A DNA stretch of 64,000 bases from Maniola hyperantus (Eukaryota; Arthropoda; Insecta; Lepidoptera; Nymphalidae). A program made the position numbers and the translations under genes. The notes under the pieces are model-generated. The model had not been told where the DNA came from, ran no database searches, and saw nothing but the letters and a program-made list of their open reading frames with translations. Below, in pieces: positions 54,201 through 63,693 of the stretch. Within the stretch, counting starts at the first letter, position 1, and each line of letters opens with the position of its first letter. The stretch lies in contig NC_048560.1 of NCBI RefSeq assembly GCF_902806685.2, positions 6,290,212-6,354,211 on the forward strand, read 5' to 3'.

Positions 54201-57200
54201 ATTGCTCAAATTTTTAGTTATTACAACATCCACTTAACTTTTTAAAGGGTACCTACACATGAACTTCCGTTAGAGTTTTAGTTAAGAAATAAAATGAATG
54301 TTAAATAGAATAGGAGACTGGCTGTCATACATATTTTTATACTACATATAATAAATAACTCTGCATATATGATTTTTTTTTTGAACTTATAACTTATAAA
54401 GAAATATAAGCTATACAAAAAAAATGTCGACTTCAAAAGTAAAAGTAATATAATTTTATATTTTTCTTTTATTTATTATGTCTACCTTTTTCCACGACTT
54501 CATCCCGGTAGATTTAGATTTTTTTGAAAGGAATTTCTTAAAAGGCTACGTTACTACGTTATAGAGAGAACGTAAGACATTATTTTGATGTTTGTAGACT
54601 GCTGTGTGTAGTTTGAGCTGTTCATTGATGTCAGTCAGCCTTTATCCATTTCTTCTATATTATACTTAGATAGTATAAAAAATGAATAGATAGATTTATT
54701 TTTATAATCGATCATCGAGCCAGCCAATCGGAAGTCATGTGGTCATCAAATTGCAAAGCTAGCTCCTCAGGCCTGATTAAAAAAAATGTGACAGCCAATC
54801 TCCGTGAACTCGTTACCTATCGTCAGCCGGCTGGTCCTGGCGCGACAGGGGCACGAGGTAGTCGCCCGCGGAGCGCTGCCAACACAGCGAGGTAAGCCAC
54901 AGGGAGACCAACATTACAACTTTACACACCACATTAGTTTTTTTTCAAGTAACATGGTAATGATCATCATTTTTACAGCTAACACCGAAAAATTATTAAA
55001 TATACTGCTGACTATAAACAAACCACCTCTTTTTATTACACAATATGGTAAGAATTCTTCAAGAAAAATACTAATTTTTATACTTAATCTTTACTCAATA
55101 CCTATCCATAATTACGATAAGAATTTATTCTATATACTAATTATAATATAAATATCTAAATAAAAACAACTCTACATATTTACTATATATTTTATAAAGT
55201 ATATAAAGACTGACTTTTGTAAAATAAATTTACAATATTTCCGGGAAATCTTAACTGAATATGGCAACCCTTGCACTTTTTAATGTTTCCCGCCATAATA
55301 GTTTTAACGAAGGTCTGGTGACTGAATGTATTTTTGAAACCAGAGTAACAGACTAAACTCGCTAGCTATAACATTGTTCTCCTAGAAAGAGACAGAAAAC
55401 GATATAATAATTTCGTCTATATTATTTAGACCGTGGATGTGTTTTACGCATGTTATAATCTCCCTGAGTCTATTCCACTTCAGGTCTAAGCGTGCATTAA
55501 AATAGGTTCGGGATTTTGTAAAAAAAACATTTATACATATGCTCTGATATAAAAAATAAAAAAATTGCTTTTTTTATTCTGGCTTCCAGGTGTGCCATAT
55601 TAGAGAAAAATGCTTCTTTTTACAAAAACCCGTACTAAGAATAGAGGTAAAAAATAAAGAAAATACAGGTAAAGATTCCCGCCATAGCTACTAGGCAAGT
55701 AAACACTCAATTTTTGGAAATATTTCGGAGAAAAGAGATTCTTTGTAATGTAGCCCCTTGACACCTGAGTTTTATATATGAAGCGAGAATGAATGATTGA
55801 TGAAAAAAAATATTAAATCCCAAATTACGATGAATGAAAAAATCCATGCAATATTATCTTGACAAATGATTTTTTCTCAACATTTCAATGAATCTCTTTC
55901 TAGACTACAGGGGGTTTCTAATTCTCTACGCGATTTTCATTCCGGGAGAGGGGGTAAAGTTAAAAAAAATAAAAATATGGTATAGTATGATCATGCGGCA
56001 CTCGCAAGCACGGTTTTTAAAAACCACTGGTTCACTAACACCGAAACTTTAAATTTAGAAAAAATGTTTTTTAATATAAATATAAATAATCCAGTTACTT
56101 GCTTCTAGTAGCCAGAGCGAAAACATTTGGAAAAAGAAAAAAATAGTTATAAATTAGCACACTTTTAAATGTCATTTTTATTCTTGAATCTGTTGATACA
56201 ATAATAATTATTATTATTATTGTAAAATGAAGGGATAGGTTCTTATTTTTACAGATATTTCATGTTATGGTGTTGATCAATAGAATAGAGAAAAAATAAT
56301 TATAATGGTAGGTGGACATTATAATTATTTTTTCTCACTATTATTTTAATTATATGGTTAAGTCGGTTAAGTCATTTAAAATAGCATGTCCAATATAATT
56401 AAACCTACTTAAATAAGTTTAAGTAGTTCTAACAAAAGTTGGTATTATTGGTCCTTCAGAACTTCTTTCCAACAACGTTCGCATTATAGGTACGTCCGTA
56501 TTTAAAATGGCTGCCAAACAAAACATCTGTCTTACGGCCGTCATCTTTAATGAATGTGACTCAATCAATGTAAGACCTACGTGTATAATACCCACATTCC
56601 AGCGAATAAACCGTCATTTTATTATTTTAATAAACAGTCATTTTATTATTTTAATGTCTTTTAAATTACCAAGTTTGCCACAGATTAATAATAATCTATT
56701 TTTTACTTATTACCTACGTTTACCAACTAATTTTCAAAAAATTTACTAGGTATGGTAAGTCCTTTTCATGAAAGAAGTCCCGCGGTGATTTTTGGAACTA
56801 AATTTGACTGGTCGGCCATGTTGTCGTTATTCGATGTTATCAAGTTCGATTGTTGTGGTAGATTTTTGAGAGTTTTTAACTAGCTTAGTGCATTTTAAAG
56901 ATTGTTTACAATGACAACAAAAGTTTTTTACTCATAAATGGCAACATTATGTCACGCGAGTACAGCGCTGCGTCTGGGGGACTTCTTTCATGAAAAGGAC
57001 TTTAACTATGTGATTTATTTCAATCGCCTAACTGATGTAGGTAGGTACTTACACGCATTTTTTTAAAATTTATGTAAGTAGGTAGGTACAGTACGTGGCA
57101 GAAAGTAATGTAGGTACATCGGCCTTTAGAATGACATTTTGGCTTTGTAGAGCGTTGTCTCTGTCACTCATACCCATATGACGTTTTGTCGTTTTATTGC

Positions 57201-60200
57201 ATAATTTTATTTTAAAAGGAAACAACGATATATTAATTTATTGATCAACACCATAACAATAATGACTATAATGTAGGTAGAAGGGGTTGTACGTTGTACG
57301 TGTGTGGTGGTGTGACTTACCTGCGGGCCGTTGGGCTCGGTGAAGGCCTCCAGTGGGCCGAGCAACGATCGCAGCATCGGGAGCTGCGCGTTTGTTATCT
57401 CTGGGTCCTATTCATTAAAAAAAAGTTTTAAAAACATGACATTTTTGCTTCAGGTTTTTTTGTTCAATTTAATATTTAATTCAATTTAATTAATGTAAGT
57501 AGAAATATTTACATAATATCTAAACATGTTCTAAGTATCAAGTTTACTTTAATCAACAAAAAGTATGGTCCTTTTTGTGACCTTATAATTTAGCGTTACA
57601 TGATGGGTACCATGAACCTTTTTAGGGTTCCGTACCTCAAAAGGAAAAACGGAACCCTTATAGGATCACTTTGTTGTCTGTCTGTCTGTCAAGAAACCTA
57701 CAGGTTACTTCCCGTTGACCAAGAATCATGAAATTTGGCAGGTAGGTAGGTCTTATAGCAGACATACGGGTAAAAATCTGAAAACCGTGAATTTGTGGTT
57801 ACATCACACAAAAAAAAAATTATGGTCATGAACTAATAATTAGTGTATTCAATTTTCGAAGTATGTAAGATAATTATATCATTTTATATAATGGCCAGAA
57901 GCCTTGAGAAGAGACCCGTGCTCTGTAGTGAGCCGGCGATGTGTTAATCATGATGATGATGATTATTTAAAAGTGGAAGGGAAAACTGATGCCGGAGGGT
58001 AGTTTCATATCAGCTGTATGTGTCATACAGTTGGGCTGTAGAGTGTAGATCTTCTTGTTATTTTCTTTCTTATTCCTTTTTTCTTTCTTTCTTTCTTTCT
58101 AATTTTGGGAAATACTTTCCTGCACGAATCTCGTGAGCCTGTCGAACATTTGTGCGAAAGAAGGCCGCTCCGACGGCGCGGGGTTCCAACACTCGCACAT
58201 CAGCCTGTACACCTCACCGGGACACCCTGTATATGAAGACGTTACAAGTAGGATGGTGCTCGAAAAACGAAACTACAGCTGAATACTGGAAACCATTATT
58301 ATTGTAAAATAGCAGAAGCCCGCGACTTCAACCACGTGGTTTTATAGGTTTTATTAAATCCCGTCGGAAGTCTTTGATTTTCCTGGATAAAAAGTTCTTA
58401 CTTACCCCATATCACTTTTTAGATCTTTGACTAAGTATATCTATCCAAAAAATCACGTTGATCCGTTGCTCCGAACTGTGGTTTGTTGGTTGAAGGACAA
58501 ATGAACAAATAAACACACTTTCGCATTTATAATAATTATGGGATCTTTGAGATTGTTGTGGGACCTTTCTAGACAGGGCGCCTTTGGAAACCCTCGTAGT
58601 TTAGCTGTTTTAAGTTTAAGTAATAATCAAAACATTATTATTATCACCTTTATTTATTTATCTTTATGGTATACGATACGGTATTAGAAATATCTACCCT
58701 CATCTGTTAGGTTATATAATAATATCACGATTAAATAAATCGTGATATTATGGTAGATAATGTATAGATTGATACCTACATTGCGAATAGGTTGCCTAGC
58801 TAAATCACGTGCGGTCTCTGCAGATAAAAAATAAATGTTTTCGATCGACTTCCCTGATTAGTTATTTATGAAAGTCAAGCATCAGCTGAAAGGATATACT
58901 CCAAGGAGTTGAAAAAATAAAGGTTGCCTACTTTCCCCTTTGCGTAACTATTCGGTTGCCAGGTATAAATTGGTAGGTATTCCTTTATCTTGACGACCAA
59001 AAAGTGTATAACGGTACTTAACTACATAATTTGAAATTCACCTCCCTAAACATTAAAATGAAGACATACTTAGTGCTCAAGGTTCCTAAGTTTAGGACTA
59101 GAGTGTAGATCTTACCGTGAGGCCGTTCCAGCCTGCCACCTCCAGAGACCATCTGCATGACCTCTCTGTTGGCGCAACCTGTATACGGCATTATGCCTAA
59201 AGAGAACACCTCCCATAGCAATACGCCGTATGACCTGCAACCAAGACAAAGGCATTAATTAAGGCATTTTGAATAATGCCCGGGAAAGTGTACGTGAGGA
59301 GGTATGGACTGGTTGTGGATTGAACCGAGGAATTTCCTGTAGTTTGGAAGAGGGAGGGGAAAGAGAGGTGTGAGGGGTGACGGGGAGAGAAGTTCTGAGA
59401 GGAATACGAGCTATCGCCTAACGCACCGCAACTCTGCACCACGATGCAGCGAGTTGCGGTGCGTTTTAAAATCCGTGAATTTAAAAATCTATGGAAATCC
59501 TGTGCGGAATTAATTCCACAATGCGCACGCAAAATAAAATGTACGGAAATTTACCGTGGTGTCCTAAGCTAGCTCTAAAAGGAGATGGGGCGTTGTCAGC
59601 GAGGGAATTGTAAGGGAGGAGTTGTGAGGGGGAGGACATCCAACAAGAGGGAGGGGGCAGTACTAAGGGCGACGAGGAGGGGGACATTTGTTTGTGAGGG
59701 GGAGATGAAGAAGTTCTGAAAAAAGAACGAAGTTACCCTCCGACGTCGTCAAGCCCTTGGGGTCAAACCCAAACTTTCCTTCACCACCGATGGCACTGTA
59801 ACGGCCAGTAGGGCCAGCAGTATAACACAGTCAGAAAGAAAAAAGAAGGTGGAGATCCTAAGCTGCGTTTGGTAGGCGTGCTGGCGTAGGGTAGCCATTA
59901 AAGCGTAGCTCTAGAGAATGCTAAAATTGTAGGTATATCCATGTCTCGCGCGCGAAACTCACCAGACATCCGTCTTGACAGTGAAGATGCCGTCAATGTA
60001 GGCCTCGGGCGGCATCCACTTGATGGGCAACATGGCCTTGCCGCCCTTCTTGTAGTAGTCGGAGCGGTAGATGTCCCGCGCCATCCCGAAGTCGGCTATC
60101 TTCACCACGCGGCCCGGCCCGCGTGACGTCAGCAGGCAGTTGCGAGCTGCGATATCCCTGGGGAGACAAGAACATCCTATCGGTACCCTATTATGCTTAT

Positions 60201-63200
60201 ATGAGTTTTCTTAATCAGCTTTATTAAGTATTTTAGATAAATACATAGATGTAGAATGTAGATAGCTCAAAGAGAAAGACAGATATCGTCGATTCAACAT
60301 TATCAACCGATACTTAGACGTCCACTGCAGGCCTAAAGGGATTTCCACACGATTCAGAAAACTGTGTCGTGTGGAAGTAAGTCCCTATTCTGGTCGCTGG
60401 GAGCCGCTGGATTCAGGCATTGCAAGAGCACTGCCTGAATTCAGCGGCTCCCAGTGACTCGTTTGATGTCGTCTGTCAACCTAGTGGGTACCTAATCATC
60501 CAACGCTACCCTTTCCGATGCGTGGTCGCCAATCTAGCACGATGGGATCACCTATCATCGATTGACTTCTTGAAATTACTAACTAATAATAAACTCACCT
60601 ATGGACAAACCTCCTGGCCTCATGGTTCTGGGCTTGGCCGACTTTCGCGAAGGAAGTTGTTTAGATCCCCTAGCCCGCTAGCTGTTCTACTAAGGAACAA
60701 CAAACTCACCTATGGACAAACCTCCTGGCCTCCTGGCTTGGCCGACTTTCGCGAAGGAAGTTCTTTAGATCCCCTAGCCCGCTAGCTGTTCTACTAAGGA
60801 ACAACAAACTCACCTATGGACAAACCTCCTGGCCTCCTGGCTTGGCCGACTTTCGCGAAGGAAGTTCTTTAGATCCCCTCCCGCTAGCTGTTCTACTAAG
60901 GAACAACAAACTCACCTATGGACAAACCTCCTGGCCTCCTGGTTCTGGGCTTAGCCGAGTTTCGCGAAGGAAGTTCTTTAAATCCCCTCCCGCTAGCAGT
61001 TCTACTAAGGAACAACAAACTCACCTGTGGACAAACCTCCTGGCCTCCAAATACTTGCATCCCTTACAAACGTCGAGGGCGCAAAGCAGCAGGTCTTTCA
61101 TAGTCAACGCGCTAGCCCGTTCTGGTCTTGGTCGACTTTCGCGAAGGAAGTTCTTTAGATCTCCGCCCGCTAGCAGTTCTAAGACGATAAACCTGGACAG
61201 AATAATCCTGCTCATATTATAAGTGCAATACTTTGTAAAAGCACGCCCAATGGCAAACGAGTTTAGAAGAAAGTGTGAAGTTGCATCTCTATCATCATGA
61301 TAACTGGCTCACTACTGAGCATGGGTCTCCTCTCAGAACGCCATCATCTATCACGCTGGCCAAGTGCGCATTCACCAACTGGCAAGTGATACACGATATT
61401 GTTACTTCACCGTTAAAGCAAGCACATAACTCCGAAAAGTTAGAGGTGCGTGCCCGGAATCGAATCCCCGACCTCCGATTAGAAGGCGGAAGTTTACGAC
61501 GGAAAAGTTTGTTCGATTTTAAACGTTGGTTTGATATCAACGTTTAAAATTCATCACTAGCTTAGTATACACTTGAATCTATTTACTGGCTTCCCTGAAC
61601 CTACGTAAACAGCCCAAGGGAACCCTAAGGGAACCCCAACGGAAGCGGAAGGGAGAAACGGAAATTTTATACCGAAGTGTCAGTCCTTGAACCAACGTGA
61701 ACACCCCAAGGGAACCCCAACGGCAAGGGAATGGGAAGTTTCATACCGAAGCGGCAACTATATATAGATAAAATCATGACCTATATAAACTCACCTGGGA
61801 TGTCTATCAAAGCACACTCCGATGAGGTGCACGATGTTAGGATGGTTGAACTTGGCCATGATGGCGGCTTCCATCAGGAAGTCAGACTCCGACTGTCCGG
61901 TAGACAGCTCCGGTAGAGTTTTGACAGCTACTGGCATCTCTACACTGTCGCCTGCTCTATGCCTGTACAACCCTTGGTAGACTTCGCCGAATGCGCCTTG
62001 GCCTAAAGCCCTAATAATAAAAATTGTTTTACAGAACTCACGCCAACATTCATAGCGAACTAAAAGTTTAAATAATCAGTCAAGTGCGAGTCGGATTCGT
62101 ACGCGAAGGTTTCCGTACCATGGTACACGATTTTTTTTTGAATTTTCATGGTGGATATTTTGAAAATTTTATTATTTGTTGTTATAGCAGCAATAGGAAT
62201 ACACATCCTGTGAAAATTTCAACTCTTTACCCATTACGGATCACCACAAGATACAGCCCTATGACAGATAGACGGACAGCCGGACAGCGGAGGCTTAGTA
62301 ATAGGGGCCCGTTGTTGGCACCCTTTGAGACGGAACCTTAAAATAACACAATTAGCTTAAAATAAAGAAATTTAGGACGAGGTGAACTCTCACAGAGAAC
62401 TAGAAATCCAGCACAACTTCAAGATATAAGAGGTCCTTAAATTACGAGCAATCAGTGTGAGATTTATTTGTACTTACTTGACAAGTTTCAAACTCTCCCT
62501 TGCGACTTTGGGCAGCCCCCTAACATCAACCCCCTGGGGGAGGAAGCTCTCACTGCCGTAGTGGGGGTTAAAAGCCATGCTCAGGGTATTGTCACCCCCT
62601 GGGGTATTCCTTAACCGATGCAGTTGCATTTCTTGCTGACGGTACTGCTTTTGCATGTGCTCTGCTTCTTTCTCCCGTTGGTATTTGTTATCTGAAAAAA
62701 TTACCCTTTATAACGGTGCTACAGATTTGCTTTGCTCGATTTATCGCTGTCCCTCGATATGCTGTGTCATTAACAAGAAGAATCAATAAGGTATGCCAGC
62801 TTCTTAGTGATTTGCTCGATTTTTAACCGACTTTCATATAGGATGTGGTTCTTAATTCTCCCGTTTTTTTCGGTTTTTTAGAGTTACGCCAATTTTTTCG
62901 AGGTTTCTAGACCGATTTGCAATTTTTTTATCAACAGTACCTATATAAGTTGCCGTGGTGGTCCAATAAAAATTTCTGGATCCAACTGCTTAATTCTGAT
63001 GTTGCAGGATTACTGCCCTCCTAAGTTATCAAGATTCAGGAAGTGTTCCTTCTGAATTAATATTTTAAGAACCAAGCCATGACTTCATGCTTGGACTCCA
63101 AGTCTCAACTCCTCAACCCTGGTACAGCAGCACTCCTAAACTATAGTAATTCTAAGAGCCCTCGTCCACGGCGACTTTTTGTAGCGCGTGTCAGTCGCAT

Positions 63201-63565
63201 TTGCAACGCGCTACTGCATCGCGACTATCGATGCAAACGCGCGACCGTGTCGGACGACATCGGGGGAAGAACGGAGGGAGGGTGGCGCGTGAATGGAGAA
63301 CCGAGCATCAGTGCAACATTTTTTCTCGTTTGCATCGAGACAGAAGCGCGACAGTATCGCGTTTGCATCGCGACTGAATCTGAGATCTTGGGCGAGGGCT
63401 CTTACGGGAATTATTTGCTACGTCAAAGAATAAGTAAGTGATACTCACAGACGTGTAAAGAGACGAAGAGTATAATGCCTACGCAGATGAACACGATGAC
63501 GGCGAGCACTATGCACATCATCATCCAGTTCTCGAACCAAGGCTCGTCTCCTGATGAGGATGTTG
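50568..63565 (-). CDS. Alk: Alk receptor tyrosine kinase, transmembrane to C-terminus (12 exons; 5' part outside the window)
   Basis: Receptor tyrosine kinase of the ALK/LTK family in the insulin-receptor superfamily; in insects it is activated by Jelly belly. Exons in transcript order: 63565-63449, 62691-62478, 62010-61795, 61192-61025, 60157-59963, 59234-59116, 58226-58120, 57407-57321, 54875-54817, 53179-53085, 51818-51668, 51248-50568. Seen: one membrane span; juxtamembrane NPHY, matching the NPxY site of ALK; GQGAFGEVYQG loop; VAVKTL lysine; HRDIAARN; DFGMARDIYRSDYYKKGG with the Y-x3-YY activation-loop pattern; IKWMPPEAYIDGIF; CPGEVYRLMCECW. The tail has GDYLVPL, then a Ser/Asn/Lys-rich end. 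The extracellular exons are beyond position 64000. Oddities: a GA donor after exon 58226-58120, and a phase mismatch between exons 53179-53085 and 51818-51668. Confidence 0.95.
51498..51657 (-). pseudogene. Degenerate tandem copy (copy B) of an Alk C-terminal exon
   Basis: This segment repeats 51668-51817 at an offset of about 160 bp. It begins CTACTAAGCTCTG and keeps a donor-like CCTGTTGTAAGT. It contains an extra base (ATAGTTCGATACC against ATCGTCGATACC), so its frame is lost near the end. It has no pyrimidine-rich acceptor of its own. Confidence 0.75.
51668..51818 (-). CDS. Alk: Alk exon: C-terminal tail, copy A of a duplicated exon
   Basis: The acceptor is TCCCCAACAG and the donor CCTGTT|GTAAGT. 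The open frame encodes LLSSVECASMDEDTASETDD and RPVIWETSFTETRPSSN and joins the last exon in phase 0. It needs two bases from the preceding exon, but the exon at 53179-53085 supplies one. A second, frameshifted copy lies immediately downstream. Confidence 0.7.
52076..52494 (-). repeat. B-family repeat in Alk intron
   Basis: Reversed full-length copy, from TAGGGTTCCGTACCTCAAAA to GACTCGCACTTGGTCGG. Confidence 0.86.
52630..52818. repeat. Direct ~38-bp duplication spaced about 150 bp
   Basis: GTTGGAATGTTGCCATATTTT...TGCCGAGTTG at 52630 recurs at 52780 as ATTGGAATGTTGCCATATTCT...TGCCGAGTTT. The function is unknown. Confidence 0.65.
53085..53179 (-). CDS. Alk: Alk exon: C-terminal tail
   Basis: The acceptor is TTGTTTTAG and the donor AAAG|GTAAGT. 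It is 95 nt with only one open frame (STDPLVPHSKALTAAQEKLE), ending in phase 1. No domain is recognised. The phase does not join to the next exon I can see. Confidence 0.75.
53180..54816. other. Alk intron, AT-rich, no feature recognised
   Basis: No repeat family copy with clear ends was found; there is a short A1-like remnant near 54490-54680 (CATCCCGGTAGATTTAGATT, AGTTTGAGCTGTTCATTGA). Confidence 0.45.
54817..54875 (-). CDS. Alk: Alk exon: GDYLVPL motif
   Basis: The acceptor is TTGGCAG and the donor GATAG|GTAACG. It is 59 nt, beginning in phase 0. It encodes RSAGDYLVPLSRQDQPADD. A tyrosine in a YLVP context in the tail is consistent with an adaptor-binding site in this receptor family. Confidence 0.82.
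56757..57002. mobile_element. MITE with 25-bp inverted ends
   Basis: AAGTCCTTTTCATGAAAGAAG at the left is the exact inverse of CTTCTTTCATGAAAAGGACTT at the right. 246 bp, no coding capacity; in the Alk intron. Confidence 0.85.
57091..57190. repeat. Half-copy of the GCGGCAGAAA MITE
   Basis: GTGGCAGAAAGTAATGTAGG and GTAGAGCGTTGTCTCTGTCA match the element at 14.35-14.75 kb. Confidence 0.65.
57321..57407 (-). CDS. Alk: Alk exon: start of C-terminal tail
   Basis: The acceptor is ATGAATAG and the donor CCGCAG|GTAAGT. It is 87 nt, phase 0 to phase 0. It encodes DPEITNAQLPMLRSLLGPLE. DPEI matches the DPDV that follows the kinase domain in ALK and LTK. Confidence 0.88.
57621..57890 (-). repeat. B-family repeat, truncated, in Alk intron
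   Basis: TTAGGGTTCCGTACCTCAAAA to the GAAGTATGTAAGATAATTAT point; the rest is missing and an S2 3' end (57895-57965: AGTGAGCCGGCGATGTG, ATGATGATGATGA) follows. Confidence 0.83.
58120..58226 (-). CDS. Alk: Alk exon: end of kinase C-lobe, with non-GT donor
   Basis: The acceptor is CATATACAG and starts GCPGEVYRLMCECWNPAPSE. By homology (RLTRFVQ|DPEI against human RIEYCTQDPDV) and by phase, the exon should end at CAG (58120). The intron would then start GAAAGTATTT, with GA instead of GT. The next GT, four bases on, would break the frame. Confidence 0.85.
58313..58545 (+). repeat. A2-family repeat in Alk intron
   Basis: GCCCGCGACTTCAACCACGTGG to ACTTTCGCATTTATAATAATTA, diverged from the other copies. 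It lies about 90 nt upstream (minus strand) of exon 58226-58120. Confidence 0.75.
59116..59234 (-). CDS. Alk: Alk exon: kinase C-lobe
   Basis: The acceptor is GGTTGCAG and the donor CACG|GTAAGA. It is 119 nt. It encodes WSYGVLLWEVFSLGIMPYTG and NREVMQMVSGGGRLERPH. Confidence 0.96.
59280..59730. other. Strand-biased purine-rich tracts in an Alk intron
   Basis: The plus strand is almost all purine at about 59341-59400 (GAAGAGGGAGGGGAAAGAGAGG) and again at about 59590-59715 (GAGGGGGAGGACATCC, GAGGAGGGGGACA). AGAAGTTCTGA closes both tracts, so they may be two copies of one repeat. Confidence 0.55.
59963..60157 (-). CDS. Alk: Alk exon: catalytic and activation loops
   Basis: The acceptor is CTCCCCAG and the donor TCTG|GTGAGT. 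It is 195 nt and markedly GC-rich. It encodes DIAARNCLL, DFGMARDIYRSDYYKKGG and IKWMPPEAYIDGIFTVKTDV, so all residues needed for catalysis are present. Confidence 0.97.
60330..60560. repeat. LINE-tail foldback
   Basis: GGGAGCCGCTGGATTCAGGC at 60396 is followed 14 bp later by its near inverse GCCTGAATTCAGCGGCTCCC. Both match the LINE 3' tail at 5.1 and 24.8 kb. Confidence 0.7.
60591..61016 (-). repeat. Tandem array of four internally deleted copies of the Alk pre-HRD exon
   Basis: Units start at 60591, 60702, 60806 and 60908 (102-111 bp apart), with the real exon's matching end at 61017. On the minus strand each unit joins the exon's first part (CTAGCGGG...TTCCTTCGCGAAA) to its last part (AGGCCAGGAGGTTTGTCC) and keeps the donor GTGAGTTTG. 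About 80 bp of exon middle is missing in every unit. A pyrimidine-rich TTGTTGTTCCTTAG precedes three of the four units (the unit at 60591 lies next to the previous one). Confidence 0.92.
61025..61192 (-). CDS. Alk: Alk exon: hinge to HRD
   Basis: The acceptor is CTGTCCAG and the donor CCACAG|GTGAGT. It is 168 nt. It encodes LELLAGGDLKNFLRESRPRP through YLEARRFVHR, ending inside the catalytic HRD motif. Four partial copies of this exon lie downstream in the next intron (60591-61016). Confidence 0.96.
61291..61490 (-). repeat. S2 SINE, decayed, in Alk intron
   Basis: Reversed: TGAGCATGGGTCTCCTCTCA, CACGCTGGCCAAGTGCGCAT, then the head in reverse (AATCGAATCCCCGACCTCCG). Confidence 0.75.
61795..62010 (-). 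CDS. Alk: Alk exon: kinase N-lobe
   Basis: The acceptor is TTATTATTAG and the donor CCCAG|GTGAGT. It is 216 nt. It encodes ALGQGAFGEVYQGLY, the catalytic lysine in VAVKTLPELS, and the C-helix region SDFLMEAAIMAKFNHPNIVH, close to the same region in vertebrate ALK. Confidence 0.96.
62077..62340 (+). repeat. Diverged B-like repeat in Alk intron
   Basis: It begins AATCAGTCAAGTGCGAGTCG and ends TTTGAGACGGAACCTTAAAA, resembling the subfamily at 12265-12558. Confidence 0.7.
62478..62691 (-). CDS. Alk: Alk exon: juxtamembrane region
   Basis: The acceptor is TTTTTTCAG and the donor TCAA|GTAAGT. It is 214 nt. It encodes a Gln/Glu-rich stretch (MQKQYRQQEMQLHRL), then FNPHYGSESFLPQG. NPHY aligns with the NPxY adaptor site before the kinase domain of ALK. 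Confidence 0.93.
62700..63448. other. Alk intron, unassigned
   Basis: No gene was recognised. Around 63160-63400 there is a CG-rich stretch with CATCGCGACT and GTTTGCATCG inverse pairs (GCGACTTTTTGTAGCGCGTG, CAACGCGCTACTGCATCGCG), probably another MITE. Confidence 0.4.
63449..63565 (-). CDS. Alk: Alk exon: transmembrane segment
   Basis: The acceptor (minus strand) is CCACACAG and the donor TCT|GTGAGT. It is 117 nt. It encodes a short acidic outer stretch (SSSGDEPWFENW) and a hydrophobic span (MCIVLAVIVFICVGIILF). This is the most 5' Alk exon in the window. Confidence 0.92.
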
Positions 63566-63604
63566 CTGTGTGGACAAATAAGTTTTTGTAAAAAAAATAG
63601 AACC

Positions 63605-63652
63605 GTGATAGCTTAGTGGTTAGGACGTCCGCCTCCTATTCAAGAGGTCGGG
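63605..63652 (+). repeat. S2 head fragment
   Basis: GATAGCTTAGTGGTTAGGACG and TCCGCCTCCTATTCAAGAGG match the tRNA-like head of S2. Confidence 0.6.
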
Positions 63653-63693
63653 ATATAAAAATATTTTTTTGCAGACAACCTTAAATCGATTGG

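Larger units (their letters stand above)
54876..57320. other. Large Alk intron
   Basis: It is AT-rich and contains a foldback ATAATTATAATGGTAGGTGG/CATTATAATTATTTTTTCTC near 56295-56340 and the MITEs at 56757-57002 and 57091-57190. Nothing coding was recognised. Confidence 0.5.

Noticed and set aside
60420..61222. Long plus-strand frames repeating KLTYGQTSWPPG
   Set aside because: They are the antisense of the duplicated Alk exon array; the repeated peptide reflects the DNA repeat, not a protein.
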